Positions 7,875 through 16,578 of a stretch of 55,471 nucleotides of DNA are shown piece after piece; the stretch's first letter is position 1, and each line of letters begins with the position of its first letter. Source of the stretch: Oscillospiraceae bacterium. GTDB taxonomy: Bacteria; Bacillota; Clostridia; Oscillospirales; Oscillospiraceae. The notes under the pieces are model-generated. The model saw only the letters and a list, made by a program, of their open reading frames with translations, was not told the origin of the DNA and searched no databases. The translations under genes and the position numbers were made by a program. The stretch is taken from NCBI GenBank assembly GCA_020025425.1, contig JAHHSD010000008.1, forward strand, positions 1 through 55,471, written 5' to 3'.

Positions 7875-8717
7875 TTATTTCTGATGGGCCTGGGCGGCCA
7901 GCAGGGTATTTTCCATGAGCATGGCCCGGGTCACGGGACCCACGCCGCCGGGGACAGGGGTGATGTAGGATGCCTTCTCCGCCGCTGCATCGTAGTCCAC
8001 GTCGCCGCACAGCTTGCCCGCCTTGTTCCGGTTCATGGCCACATCCACCACCATGGCCCCCTCCTTCACCATATCCGCGGTGATCAGGCTGGGCCGACCG
8101 GCGGCGGACACCAGGATATCCGCCCGCAGGCACTGTTCCTTCAGATCCCGGGTCCGGGTGTGGCAGATGGTGACCGTGGCGTGCTCAGCCAGCAGCATCA
8201 GGGCCAGGGGCTTGCCCACGATATTGGAGCGGCCCACCACCACGCAGTTTTTTCCGCTGAGGGGGATCTCATACTCGTGCAGCATCCGCATGGCGGCGGC
8301 AGGGGTACAGGGGCGGAAGCCCTCCTCCCCCACCAGCAACTGACCGACGCTGTAAGGGTTGAAGCAGTCCACATCCTTATCCACGGCGATGGTCCGGACC
8401 ACCGCCTTCTCGTCGATGTGCCCGGGCAGGGGGTGCTGGATCAGGATGCCGTCGATATCCGCCCGGCTGTTGAGCTCCTCAATGAGTCCCAGCAGCTCCT
8501 CCTGGGCAATTTCTGCGGGCAGGATGTACTCCTCGCTGTAAAAGCCGCACTGCTCACAGTCCTTTTTTTTGCCGTCCACATAGACCTTGGAGGCGGGGTC
8601 CTCCCCCACCATGACCACGGCCAGCCCCGGACGGCGGCTCAGCTGCTCCGCCCGGGTCCGGACCTCTTCCTTGATTTTGGCCGCCAGGGCCTTGCCGTCC
8701 ATTTTGATCGGGGCCAT
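7875..8717 (-). CDS. folD: Bifunctional methylenetetrahydrofolate dehydrogenase/cyclohydrolase
   Basis: A 280-residue FolD, which interconverts 5,10-methylene-, methenyl- and 10-formyl-tetrahydrofolate with NADP(H). The catalytic region SKVYVDGKKKDC carries the conserved Tyr and Lys. The NADP-binding part has VVGRSNIVGKP, followed by HTRT and the family end PVPGGVGPVTRAML. Length and start fit the family. It begins 2 bases after lgt and is the last gene of the operon. FolD serves purine and thymidylate synthesis and, in acetogens, the methyl branch of the Wood-Ljungdahl pathway. The CODH nearby is on a separate transcript and no other Wood-Ljungdahl gene is visible. Confidence 0.97.
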   Translation of the reverse strand: MAPIKMDGKALAAKIKEEVRTRAEQLSRRPGLAVVMVGEDPASKVYVDGKKKDCEQCGFYSEEYILPAEIAQEELLGLIEELNSRADIDGILIQHPLPGHIDEKAVVRTIAVDKDVDCFNPYSVGQLLVGEEGFRPCTPAAAMRMLHEYEIPLSGKNCVVVGRSNIVGKPLALMLLAEHATVTICHTRTRDLKEQCLRADILVSAAGRPSLITADMVKEGAMVVDVAMNRNKAGKLCGDVDYDAAAEKASYITPVPGGVGPVTRAMLMENTLLAAQAHQK

Positions 8718-8719
8718 CC

Positions 8720-9673
8720 TTACTCCTCCTTTTCGGATTCCTCACCGGCCCTCTGGGCGGCAAGTCGATTGACATACAGTTCACTGGGATCGTGCTTTCT
8801 GCGCAGATTGATGATGAGCAGCACTCCGCCCACAATAGCGGAGATCAGTGCCACCACCTGAGAGGTGCGCAGAGGATAGCCGAAGATCTCCAGGCCGAAG
8901 AAGTAGAGGCTGTCGGTGCGCATTCCCTCGATCCAGAAGCGCCCCAGGCCGTACCACAGCAGATAGCTGAGGAACAGCTGGCCATCGAATTTGCGGGCAT
9001 ACCGGCCGATCAGGTAGATTAGGACGATACCCACCAGGTTCCAAAAAGACTCATAGAAGAACGTGGGGTGTACCCCCAGGGTCCCATCCAGGATGGCCCG
9101 GTACTCCTCTGCGGAGGAGAGCAGGCCCTGGTTCCACAGCTCATAGGCGATGGACTCCGAGCACATGCGCCAGGGCACAGAGGTGACCGAGCCATAGGCC
9201 TCCACATTCATAAAATTGCCCCAGCGGCCGATGCACTGGCCGATGAGCAGACCCATGACGCCCAGATCGGCAAAGGCCAGAAAATTGATTTTTTTCACCT
9301 TACAATAGATCAGCAGCGTCAGAAGTGCGGCGATGATGCCGCCATAAATGGCCAAACCGCCGTCGCTGATCCGGAAAATGCCCCCCCAGTCCAGGGAGCC
9401 GTCTATCCGGCGGTAAAAATCCAGATTGAACACCACATAGTAAACCCGCAGGCCCACCAGCGCGGCCGGGACTGCGAACAGCAGCAGATCAATGAGCTGA
9501 TCCCCGGTCAATCCGAACCGGGGCGCCCAGCGGCTGCACAGCAGCACAGCCAGCAGGAAACCACCGCCGATGATGATGCCGTACCAGTAGATGGGCCGGC
9601 CCAATACGACGAAGGCCACCCGGTTCAGGGAAAATTCCAGCCCCAGACCGGGAAAAAAGACCAGATTTGTCAT
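8720..9673 (-). CDS. lgt: Prolipoprotein diacylglyceryl transferase
   Basis: A 317-residue multi-pass membrane enzyme that attaches diacylglycerol to the lipobox Cys of prelipoproteins. The signature GRWGNFMNVEAYG and the upstream segment DGGLAIYGGIIAA are present, and several hydrophobic helices span the protein. The ATG overlaps the stop of the upstream peptidase gene by 4 bases, and folD follows after 2 bases. Substrates in this window include the CbiK-type lipoprotein, the ABC binding protein and several small lipoproteins. Confidence 0.96.
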   Translation of the reverse strand: MTNLVFFPGLGLEFSLNRVAFVVLGRPIYWYGIIIGGGFLLAVLLCSRWAPRFGLTGDQLIDLLLFAVPAALVGLRVYYVVFNLDFYRRIDGSLDWGGIFRISDGGLAIYGGIIAALLTLLIYCKVKKINFLAFADLGVMGLLIGQCIGRWGNFMNVEAYGSVTSVPWRMCSESIAYELWNQGLLSSAEEYRAILDGTLGVHPTFFYESFWNLVGIVLIYLIGRYARKFDGQLFLSYLLWYGLGRFWIEGMRTDSLYFFGLEIFGYPLRTSQVVALISAIVGGVLLIINLRRKHDPSELYVNRLAAQRAGEESEKEE

Positions 9674-10950
9674 GCCAAATCCTCCTTCGGGCGGATCACC
9701 GACAGGGCGGTCCGCTCCTCCCGCACCCAGCGGGCAATCAGATCCTCCGCATCCGACTTGTCCAGCGCCGCAAAGACGCTGGGGAACTCAAAGCGGTCAT
9801 AGCCCGCAAACCAGGCCTGGGCCTGGCCCACGCAGATATTTTCAAAGGAATTGAGCCCCCGGACATGGCTGCCGTAGCTGGCCTTTTTCAGGCGCTCCCA
9901 CAGGCGGGCGTCGATGCCCTCCCGCACCAGGCGCGCTCCCTCGGCCAGAACAGCGTCCCGCACCGCCCTGGGGTCCCGGCTCTCGCCGCCGGCGCACAGG
10001 AATGCACAGCCGGGATAGGTGTCACAGCCGTAGCCATAGTTGTCGTTCAGCAGGCCCTCCTCATACAGTCGGGCGTAGAGGGGGCTGGAGGTGCCCAGCA
10101 GGACCTCGCAGGCCAGATCGCCCAGCAGCTCCTGGTGCAGCTTCTCCGGGCCCTTCTCCACCGGGTCTCCCTTGAAGCCCAGCTGGAAGCTGGTGGTGGA
10201 CACCGCCATATTCTCCTCAACCAGAGCTTTGCACACCGTGTGGGGCTCGGCCTGGCCGTAATCCCGGCGGGCAGCTGTCCCGCTGGACTGGGGCAGGATC
10301 TCCCGCGCCGTCCGGCAGATGGCCTCTGGGTCCACATTTCCCGCCACACACAAAACCATGTTGGAGGGGTCGTAAAACGCCTTGTGGCAGGCGTACAGCG
10401 TCTCTGGTGTGATATGGGAGATGGACTCCACCGTCCCGGCCACGCTCACCCGGATGGGGTGGTTGACATAGAGGGCGGACATCAGGTTGGAGAACACCCG
10501 CCAGTCGGGGTTATCATGGATCATGCCGATCTCCTGACCGATGATGCCCCGCTCCTTGTCCACGCTCTCCTGGGTAAACCAGGGGAGGGAGACAAAGGAG
10601 AGCAGGATGCGCAGATTCTCCTCGAATTTTTCCGTGCTCTCAAAATAGTAGCCGGTAATGGCGCTGCTGGTAAAGGCGTTGGGCGAGGCCCCGTTGGCGG
10701 CCAGGTTCTGGAGGGCGTTGCCCTCCCTGGTGTCGAACATCTTGTGCTCCAGGTAGTGGGCCACCCCGGCGGGGGTGTCCTGCCACTGGCCGTCCAGTTC
10801 AAAACGCATATTCATGCCGCCATAGTTGGTGGCGAAAAAGGCGTAGCTCTTCTGGAACTCCGGCTTGGGGATCACAAAAACCCGCAGGCCGTTCTCCAGG
10901 GTCTCGCAGTACATCTGCTCCCCGATCTTGGGGAAGTCTTTCCGTTCCAT
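9670..10950 (-). CDS. M16-family zinc peptidase (YmfH-like)
   Basis: A 426-residue pitrilysin-type peptidase with the inverted zinc motif HYLEH (in GVAHYLEHKMFD). The second Glu ligand is expected about 75 residues later, in the helix around QESVDKERGIIGQEIGMI. It resembles Bacillus YmfH and AlbF, which pair with a non-catalytic partner, and that partner is the adjacent upstream gene, 2 bases away. The ribosome site is AGGAGG. The likely role is cleavage of peptides or small proteins in the cytoplasm. The substrate is unknown; there is no bacteriocin gene nearby, so a housekeeping YmfF/YmfH role is more likely than AlbEF. Confidence 0.9.
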   Translation of the reverse strand: MERKDFPKIGEQMYCETLENGLRVFVIPKPEFQKSYAFFATNYGGMNMRFELDGQWQDTPAGVAHYLEHKMFDTREGNALQNLAANGASPNAFTSSAITGYYFESTEKFEENLRILLSFVSLPWFTQESVDKERGIIGQEIGMIHDNPDWRVFSNLMSALYVNHPIRVSVAGTVESISHITPETLYACHKAFYDPSNMVLCVAGNVDPEAICRTAREILPQSSGTAARRDYGQAEPHTVCKALVEENMAVSTTSFQLGFKGDPVEKGPEKLHQELLGDLACEVLLGTSSPLYARLYEEGLLNDNYGYGCDTYPGCAFLCAGGESRDPRAVRDAVLAEGARLVREGIDARLWERLKKASYGSHVRGLNSFENICVGQAQAWFAGYDRFEFPSVFAALDKSDAEDLIARWVREERTALSVIRPKEDLA

Positions 10951-10952
10951 CC

Positions 10953-12236
10953 TCAGCCCTCCTGTCCTTTCAGGAAATAGATGGTGTCCAGCTCCAGCTT
11001 CTGTGCGGCGGCGGACACCTGCTCCCGGGTCACCTGCTCGATGCGGCGGGCCATGGACTGGGGGTCCTCGTCCAGACCGGCGGCGGCCTGGCCCAGCCAG
11101 AAGTCCTCCTGCCGGGCCTGGGAGTCCATGGTGGTCAGATAGGCTGTCATCATGGTGCGGCGGGCGCCCTCCAGCTCCCCATCCTCGATCTCGCCCCGGC
11201 GCACCGCCTCCAGCTGCGCCAGGATCTCATCCCTGGCCTGCTGATACTTGTCGAACTCGATTCCGGAGGAGACCCACAGGATGCCCTTCATCTTATCTAC
11301 CACCGAGCTGGCGTAATAGCACAGGGACAGCTTCTCCCGCACGTTCATAAAGAGCTTGGAGAGAGAGGTCCCGCCATAAACGGCGTTGAGCAGCACCAGA
11401 GCGGGGAAGTCCTCCTCCCAGGCGGTGATTCCGCCGGTGCGGAAGCCCATGGCCAGCTTGCCCTGGGTCACGTCCATAGCATCCTCCACCAGCTGGGGCT
11501 CCGCTGCGCTGTGGAGCCGGATCTCACAGGGGGTCTCGTCCAGCTCCTCCGCCCGGGGCAGACCGGCCAGAGCGGACCGCAGGGCGCGCTCCACCCGCTC
11601 AGGGTCGGCGCTGCCGCAGTAGTAGACCTCCACCTCAGACCGGGCCAGCAGGCGCTGATAAGCGGTCCACAGGCTCTGGGGGGTGATGGCGGCGGCATGG
11701 GCCTCGTCACCCCAGACGTCTACGCCGTAGGCCTCCTCCCGGCACATGATCTGCTTCATGCGCAGGGTGGCATAGACCCGCTTGTCGTTGACCTGGCCCC
11801 GGATGCGGTCCACCAGATTGGCCCGCTCCCCCTCCACATAGGCTTGGAAAAACACCCCCTCCTGGGTGCGGGGGCGGAGCAGCAGCTCACCCAGCAGCTT
11901 GGCCGCAGGCTCCAGAATGGTCTCCCCCTCCAAAGTGTAGGCATCGTCCATAAAGCTGGCGGCAAAGCCCACGCACTGGGTCTCCCCCTTTTTGCGCACC
12001 ATGGGCTCGATGGAGCCGCCGTACAGCTCATCCAGCGCGGCGGAGACCGCCTCCATATCGGGATGCTCCCGGCTGCCCCGGCGCAGGACGTATGGGATCA
12101 GCGCGTTCTCTGCCGCCCGCGCCCCGTCCAGCGGGGTCATACAGGTGACGGAGAGATAGGCGCTCTTAAATTTCTTCGTATGGATGGCCCGGAGATGGAC
12201 ACCGGGCATTAACTCGATCCTTGTGATCTGACTCAA
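10953..12236 (-). CDS. M16-family non-catalytic partner (YmfF-like)
   Basis: An M16-fold protein of 427 residues if started at the TTG at 12236. That start has an AAGGAAGG ribosome site five bases upstream and gives nearly the same length as its partner. Upstream in-frame TTGs overlap the promoter -10 box and cannot be used. The place of the HxxEH zinc motif is taken by ALIPYVLRRG, so the protein cannot bind the catalytic zinc; it resembles YmfF, the inactive half of a heterodimer. It is the first gene of the operon ymfF-like/ymfH-like/lgt/folD. Confidence 0.9.
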   Translation of the reverse strand: MSQITRIELMPGVHLRAIHTKKFKSAYLSVTCMTPLDGARAAENALIPYVLRRGSREHPDMEAVSAALDELYGGSIEPMVRKKGETQCVGFAASFMDDAYTLEGETILEPAAKLLGELLLRPRTQEGVFFQAYVEGERANLVDRIRGQVNDKRVYATLRMKQIMCREEAYGVDVWGDEAHAAAITPQSLWTAYQRLLARSEVEVYYCGSADPERVERALRSALAGLPRAEELDETPCEIRLHSAAEPQLVEDAMDVTQGKLAMGFRTGGITAWEEDFPALVLLNAVYGGTSLSKLFMNVREKLSLCYYASSVVDKMKGILWVSSGIEFDKYQQARDEILAQLEAVRRGEIEDGELEGARRTMMTAYLTTMDSQARQEDFWLGQAAAGLDEDPQSMARRIEQVTREQVSAAAQKLELDTIYFLKGQEG

Positions 12237-12320
12237 GGGTTCCTTCCTTTCTGTTCCTGCCGCAGCACGGAACGACCGATCAAAACGGCCCCAGGGGCCA
12301 TTTTTGTTTGCGTATGCCAC

Positions 12321-12349
12321 ATTATACAATGTAAGGCGATGAAATGCAA
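12321..12349 (-). promoter_or_regulatory. Sigma-A promoter of the M16-lgt-folD operon
   Basis: TTGCAT (12344-12349) and a perfect TATAAT (12321-12326) are 17 bases apart on the minus strand. The start point near 12315 gives a leader of about 80 bases before the TTG start at 12236. It is divergent from the ylxM promoter. Confidence 0.75.
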
Positions 12350-12470
12350 AGGTTTTCGCCGGGACCGGCCCCCGTGCGCGCCCCCGATCTTACCCCCGAA
12401 CGCTCCCAGCTTTCCCCTCCCGGTGGTGGAATATACCAAAAAGAGACAGAGCATAGCCCGTATTTTTTGA

Positions 12471-12499
12471 TTGACAAACAGGGTCGGATATGGTATGAT
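12471..12499 (+). promoter_or_regulatory. Sigma-A promoter of ylxM-ffh
   Basis: TTGACA (12471-12476) and TATGAT (12494-12499) with a 17-base spacer. The ylxM ribosome site follows about 40 bases downstream. In-frame TTG codons inside this promoter are therefore not starts. Confidence 0.8.
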
Positions 12500-12554
12500 T
12501 CCGGTTGTAAAGTTTAAGAGCTTTACAACAAGACAGCGATTCGGAGGTGGCACA

Positions 12555-12920
12555 TTGAAAAGTCAGGCCTATCGCATGGCCCTTCTGTTCGATTTTTATG
12601 GCGATGTGCTCACCGATCGTCAGAAGGAATTTTACGACCTCTACTATAACGAGGACCTGTCCCTGTCTGAGATCGCCGAAAACAACGGCATCACCCGCCA
12701 GGGCGTCCGGGACGTGATCGTCCGGGCGGAGGGCATCCTCTCCGATCTGGAGGACAAGACCGGGCTCATCAAGCGCTTTCACACCATGCACGAGCAGCTG
12801 GCTGTGATCCAGGCGGACGCCCAGTCCCTTCTGCAGCTGAACAACAAGTACAATGACCCCGAACTGGAGCGCCTGGCGCAGCAGATCCAATCCACTGCCC
12901 AGACCCTGCAAAAGGAGTAA
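12555..12920 (+). CDS. ylxM: YlxM-family helix-turn-helix protein
   Basis: A 121-residue putative DNA/RNA-binding protein of the YlxM/p13-like family, almost always encoded just before ffh. The helix-turn-helix (LSLSEIAENNGITRQGVRDV) lies in the first half and a coiled-coil-like tail in the second. The start is taken as TTG at 12555 because GGAGGT lies 6 bases before it; the ATG at 12576 is too far from that site. In streptococci YlxM interacts with the signal recognition particle. ffh starts 3 bases after its stop. Confidence 0.93.
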   Translation: MKSQAYRMALLFDFYGDVLTDRQKEFYDLYYNEDLSLSEIAENNGITRQGVRDVIVRAEGILSDLEDKTGLIKRFHTMHEQLAVIQADAQSLLQLNNKYNDPELERLAQQIQSTAQTLQKE

Positions 12921-12923
12921 TCC

Positions 12924-14306
12924 ATGGCATTTGAAGGACTTTCTGAGAAGCTCTCCGCCGCGTTCAAAAAGCTGCGCGGCAAGGGCCGTCTGTCTGAGGC
13001 CGATGTAAAGGAGGCCATGCGGGAGATCCGCCTGGCCCTGCTGGAGGCCGACGTCAGCTATAAGGTGGTCAAGCAGTTCATCGCCCAGGTCACGGAGCGG
13101 GCGGTGGGCGCGGATGTGCTGGAGGCCCTCTCCCCCGCCCAGATGATCATTAAGATCGTCAATCAGGAGCTCACCGAGCTGATGGGCGGCCAGAGCGCCA
13201 AGCTGACCATCTCCCCCAAGCCCCCCACGGTGGTGATGCTGGTGGGCCTGCAAGGTGCAGGCAAGACCACCAACGGCGCCAAGCTGGCGGGTTTTATGCA
13301 AAAGCAAAACGGCAAGCGGCCTCTGCTGGCCGCCTGTGATATCTACCGCCCCGCCGCCATCAAGCAGCTGGAGGTCGTGGGCGAGCAGCTGGGAATCCCT
13401 GTTTTCCAGATGGGACAGACCAATCCGGTGGACATCGCCAAGGCCGCTGTGGCCCACGCCATTCAGCACGGCAACGACATGGTCTTTCTGGATACCGCCG
13501 GACGGCTCCACGTGGACGAGGAGCTGATGGCGGAGCTGCAAAACATCAAGGAAGCGGTCAACCCCACCGAGATCCTGCTGGTGGTGGACGCCATGATCGG
13601 CCAGGACGCTGTCAACGCCGCCAAGGCCTTTGACGACGCGCTGGACATCGACGGCGTGATGCTCACCAAGCTGGACGGCGACGCCCGCGGCGGTGCGGCC
13701 CTCTCCATCAAGGCTGTCACCGGCAAGCCCATCAAGTTTGTGGGCATGGGCGAGAAGCTGGACCAGATCGAGGTGTTCCACCCCGAGCGTATGGCCAGCC
13801 GCATCCTGGGCATGGGCGATATGCTCTCCCTCATCGAGAAGGCCGAGCAGAACTTCGACCGCCAGAAGGCCCTGGAGTTCCAGGAGAAGCTGCGGAAGAA
13901 CAAATTCACCCTCACTGATTTCTACGAGCAGATGACCCAGCTGAAAAATATGGGTTCTCTGTCTGATCTGGCTGGGATGCTGCCCGGCGTAAAGGCCTCT
14001 GATCTGGATGGGGCCACTATGGATGACAAGCTCCTGTCCCGGATGGAAGCCATCATCCTCTCCATGACCCCCTACGAGCGGGAGAATCCCAACGTGCTCA
14101 ACTCCAGCCGCAAGCGGCGTATTGCCGCCGGTGCCGGCGTACAGGTCGTTGATATCAACCGCCTGCTCAAGCAGTTCGAGATGCTCCAGGCCATGACCAA
14201 GCAGTTTGCCGGCGGAAAGATGCCCCGGAACCTGCGCAAGCTTATGGGCAAAAAGGGCGGTATCCCCGGCATGGGCGGGGGCGGAATGCCCGGCCTGCCC
14301 TTCTGA
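12924..14306 (+). CDS. ffh: Signal recognition particle GTPase Ffh
   Basis: A 460-residue SRP54 homologue that binds signal sequences of nascent membrane proteins and, with FtsY, delivers ribosomes to SecYEG. The domains are N (1-85), G with GLQGAGKTT (about 108-116), DTAGR, and TKLDGDARGGAAL, and a Met-rich M domain (about 295-460) ending in a Gly/Met-rich tail. The 4.5S RNA gene is not in the window. It is co-transcribed with ylxM. Confidence 0.98.
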   Translation: MAFEGLSEKLSAAFKKLRGKGRLSEADVKEAMREIRLALLEADVSYKVVKQFIAQVTERAVGADVLEALSPAQMIIKIVNQELTELMGGQSAKLTISPKPPTVVMLVGLQGAGKTTNGAKLAGFMQKQNGKRPLLAACDIYRPAAIKQLEVVGEQLGIPVFQMGQTNPVDIAKAAVAHAIQHGNDMVFLDTAGRLHVDEELMAELQNIKEAVNPTEILLVVDAMIGQDAVNAAKAFDDALDIDGVMLTKLDGDARGGAALSIKAVTGKPIKFVGMGEKLDQIEVFHPERMASRILGMGDMLSLIEKAEQNFDRQKALEFQEKLRKNKFTLTDFYEQMTQLKNMGSLSDLAGMLPGVKASDLDGATMDDKLLSRMEAIILSMTPYERENPNVLNSSRKRRIAAGAGVQVVDINRLLKQFEMLQAMTKQFAGGKMPRNLRKLMGKKGGIPGMGGGGMPGLPF

Positions 14307-14373
14307 TTCGGTTGGTTAAGCGTTGAAAACGCTTTCCATATAATTCTACAAATTCATCTGGAGGTGAACATAA

Positions 14374-14613
14374 ATGGTTAAAATCAGACTGCGTCGCATG
14401 GGCGCCAAGAAGGCTCCCTTCTATCGTATCGTTGTTGCCGATTCCCGCTATCCCCGTGATGGCCGCTTCATCGAGGAGATCGGTACCTACAACCCCACCA
14501 CTTCTCCCGCTGAGCTGAAGGTGGACGCCGAGCGCGCTCAGGCTTGGATCAAGACCGGCGCTCAGCCCACTGAGACTGTCCGTGATCTGCTGAAAAAGGC
14601 TGGCGCTCTGTAA
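14374..14613 (+). CDS. rpsP: 30S ribosomal protein S16
   Basis: A 79-residue ribosomal protein with the typical opening MVKIRLRRMGAKKAPFYRIVVADSR. A strong GGAGGTG ribosome site precedes the ATG. It lies 67 bases after ffh; a short AAGCGTT/AACGCTT hairpin (14318-14334) sits in the gap and may modulate the much higher rpsP expression. Confidence 0.98.
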   Translation: MVKIRLRRMGAKKAPFYRIVVADSRYPRDGRFIEEIGTYNPTTSPAELKVDAERAQAWIKTGAQPTETVRDLLKKAGAL

Positions 14614-14634
14614 GGTTTGGAGGTTAGTCACGCT

Positions 14635-14865
14635 ATGAAAGAACTTCTGACCTACGTCGCCCAAAATCTGGTGGACCATCCCGACCAGGTCGTGGTCACC
14701 CAGCACGAGGGCAACGGTGAAACGGTTTTGGAGCTGCACGTCGCTTCCGAAGATATGGGCAAGGTGATCGGCCGTCAGGGCCGCATCGCCAAGGAGATCC
14801 GTACTTTGATCCGCTCCGTAGCCCAGCGCTCCGGCAGCCGTGTGTCAGTTGAAATCGTAGACTAA
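14635..14865 (+). CDS. khpA: KH-domain RNA-binding protein KhpA
   Basis: A 76-residue single KH domain protein with the GRQGRIAKEIR loop that contacts RNA (the GxxG element). KhpA works with KhpB in Firmicutes, where it affects cell size and sRNA biology. The ATG at 14635 is preferred because GGAGGT lies 10 bases upstream and the protein then has the family length; an in-frame TTG at 14617 would overlap that site. It is directly after rpsP in the usual order. Confidence 0.94.
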   Translation: MKELLTYVAQNLVDHPDQVVVTQHEGNGETVLELHVASEDMGKVIGRQGRIAKEIRTLIRSVAQRSGSRVSVEIVD

Positions 14866-14870
14866 ATCAA

Positions 14871-14896
14871 AAGGCGCAGGGGACCCTGCGCCTTTT
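14871..14896 (+). terminator. Terminator after khpA
   Basis: GGCGCAGG (14873-14880) pairs with CCTGCGCC (14885-14892), loop GGAC, followed by TTTT. It lies 5 bases after khpA and may reduce read-through into rimM. Confidence 0.75.
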
Positions 14897-14944
14897 CCAT
14901 TCCCCTCCCCCGGGAGGGTCGAACATACAAAAGGAGGCTCCCCT

Positions 14945-15442
14945 ATGGTAGAGCAGTATTTGGAGGTCGGTCAGATCACCAATGTCCACGGCCTCATGGG
15001 CGAGGTCCGGGTCCAGCCCTGGGCGGACTCCCCGCAGTTCCTGTGCCAGTTTGATACTCTGTATGTGGACAAGACGCACTGGCCCATCAAGGTGGAGCGG
15101 GCCCGGGTCCACAAGAACATGGCCATTCTCAAGCTGGAGGGCGTCACCGACGTGAACGGCGCTCTGGCCATGCGCAACGCAGTCCTCTATGTGGACCGCA
15201 GCGACGTCAAACTCCCCGAGGGCAGCTTCTTCCTGGCCGATCTCATTGGTCTGGAGGTCCGGGACGCCGACTCCGGCGAGGTTCTGGGTAAAATCGCTGA
15301 GGTCCTCACCCCGCCCGCCAACAACGTGTACGTTGTCAGAGGGGGCAGCCGGGAGATCCTGGTGCCTGCCGTGGACGATTTCGTGGAGGAGGTCAATGTG
15401 GACGAGGGCTTTATGCGTATCCACATGATCGAGGGCCTGTAA
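14945..15442 (+). CDS. rimM: Ribosome maturation factor RimM
   Basis: A 165-residue protein that binds S19 in the 30S head and assists 16S rRNA processing. The N-terminal RimM domain opens with EVGQITNVHGLMGEVRV, and the C-terminal PRC-barrel carries DLIGLEVRD and EILVPAVDDFVEEV. The ribosome site is AAGGAGG. In most Firmicutes trmD and rplS follow; here the next gene is on the opposite strand, so those genes must be elsewhere. Confidence 0.96.
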   Translation: MVEQYLEVGQITNVHGLMGEVRVQPWADSPQFLCQFDTLYVDKTHWPIKVERARVHKNMAILKLEGVTDVNGALAMRNAVLYVDRSDVKLPEGSFFLADLIGLEVRDADSGEVLGKIAEVLTPPANNVYVVRGGSREILVPAVDDFVEEVNVDEGFMRIHMIEGL

Positions 15443-15460
15443 TTCAATTTCACCAGAAAA

Positions 15461-15496
15461 AAAGGGCGTATGCCAACCTGAGGCATACGTCCTTTT
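15461..15496. terminator. Bidirectional terminator between rimM and the ABC transporter
   Basis: A stem with one G-T wobble (15461-15474 with 15482-15496) is flanked by A-runs on the left and T-runs on the right, so it can stop transcription from both convergent genes. Confidence 0.85.
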
Positions 15497-15497
15497 C

Positions 15498-16577
15498 TTA
15501 TCTTCTCCCGGCCTCCTCCAGCAGGGCACGGATCCCCTCGTTGCAGGGGCCAATGGGAAATTCTGTGCAGATCACCCGTGGACAGCGGGCCATCAGGGCC
15601 AGGGCCTCCTCCAGCTTTTGGGGCGAAATGGGCTGGAAGGGGACCTCAGTGACCACCTGGGCGGCCAGCGCCCTGGCCACCTGGCAGTCAATGTCGTTCT
15701 CGTAGAGGATCCCGGCAGCGAAGGGCGTCCCCGCCCGCTGCAGACGGCGGAATACGGGGATCCCGCTGCCGCAGCCCGAGATGACAAACACCTCCGGCTC
15801 CCCCTGGGGGCGGGGCAGCTCCACGCTTCCAAAGACCGTGTTATAGCTCCCCTCCTCCACCTGGTACAGCTCCCGGATGATCTCCGGGCAGAAGATCTCA
15901 TCCACCGGACCGAAGCGGCGGATCTGGTCCCCCTGCACACACAGGATCTTGTCCGAGACCTTCTGGGCCAGGTCGATCTCGTGGAGAGACATGATGACAG
16001 TGATCTGCTCCTCCTTGGCCATACGGCGCAGGATGCTCAGCAGCTCCAGCTTGTGGCGGATATCCAGGAAGGAGGTTGGCTCGTCCAGCACAATCACCTC
16101 CGGCCGCTGGCAGATGGCCCGGGCCAGCAGGACCCGCTGACGCTGTCCGTCACTGATGGCCTTAAAGCCTCGCTGGGCCAGCTCCAGCACATGGACCGTC
16201 TCCATGGACTGAGCCACGATGGTCTCGTCCGCCGGGGACAGGATCCCCATGCGGCCTGTATAGGGGTAGCGCCCGGCGGCAACCACGTCCCAACAGGTCA
16301 TCAGCTCCGGATCGACCCGCTCAGTGAGCACCACCGCCAGCTTCTTGGCCATGTCCCCCAGCTTCAGATCGTAAAGACCGGTCTGATCCAGCCAGACCGT
16401 ACCGCCTACGGGCCGAAGATGCCGGGTGATGGTCTTGAGGATGGTGGATTTTCCCGCCCCGTTTGGCCCGATGAGGGTAACGACCTCGCCCCGCTGGATC
16501 TGGAGCGAGATGTCCCGAATCAGAGGGACACCCTGATAACCGACTGTCAGGTCCCTGGTCTCAAAACAGAAGTCCAT
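15498..16577 (-). CDS. Corrinoid/iron-type ABC transporter ATPase with C-terminal extension
   Basis: A 359-residue ATPase of the FecE/BtuD type. Walker A is GPNGAGKST (about 38-46), the signature is ISDGQRQRVLLARAI in place of the usual LSGGQ, and Walker B is VIVLDEPTSFLD. Residues after about 255 form an extra domain of roughly 100 residues (beginning EVFVISGCGSGIP) that usual 250-260-residue members lack; it looks like an alpha/beta domain and may sense substrate or nucleotide. It is the last gene of the riboswitch-controlled operon, 1 base after the permease, which points to cobalamin, cobinamide or a related tetrapyrrole as substrate. Confidence 0.9.
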   Translation of the reverse strand: MDFCFETRDLTVGYQGVPLIRDISLQIQRGEVVTLIGPNGAGKSTILKTITRHLRPVGGTVWLDQTGLYDLKLGDMAKKLAVVLTERVDPELMTCWDVVAAGRYPYTGRMGILSPADETIVAQSMETVHVLELAQRGFKAISDGQRQRVLLARAICQRPEVIVLDEPTSFLDIRHKLELLSILRRMAKEEQITVIMSLHEIDLAQKVSDKILCVQGDQIRRFGPVDEIFCPEIIRELYQVEEGSYNTVFGSVELPRPQGEPEVFVISGCGSGIPVFRRLQRAGTPFAAGILYENDIDCQVARALAAQVVTEVPFQPISPQKLEEALALMARCPRVICTEFPIGPCNEGIRALLEEAGRR

Positions 16578-16578
16578 T

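Noticed and set aside
9670..12236. AlbEF-type bacteriocin processing role for the M16 pair
   Set aside because: No bacteriocin precursor, radical SAM enzyme or immunity gene is nearby; lgt and folD neighbours fit the common YmfF/YmfH setting.
12237..12329. N-terminal extension of the YmfF-like protein to a TTG at 12329
   Set aside because: That codon overlaps the -10 box of the operon promoter, and the TTG at 12236 has a proper ribosome site and gives the family length.
12471..12554. N-terminal extension of YlxM from 12471
   Set aside because: The codon is part of the TTGACA -35 hexamer; the ribosome site at 12542-12547 fits the TTG at 12555.
12390..13781. Long minus-strand frame opposite ylxM and ffh
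   Set aside because: Antisense of the well-identified ffh gene, with typical low-complexity shadow composition and no start signals.
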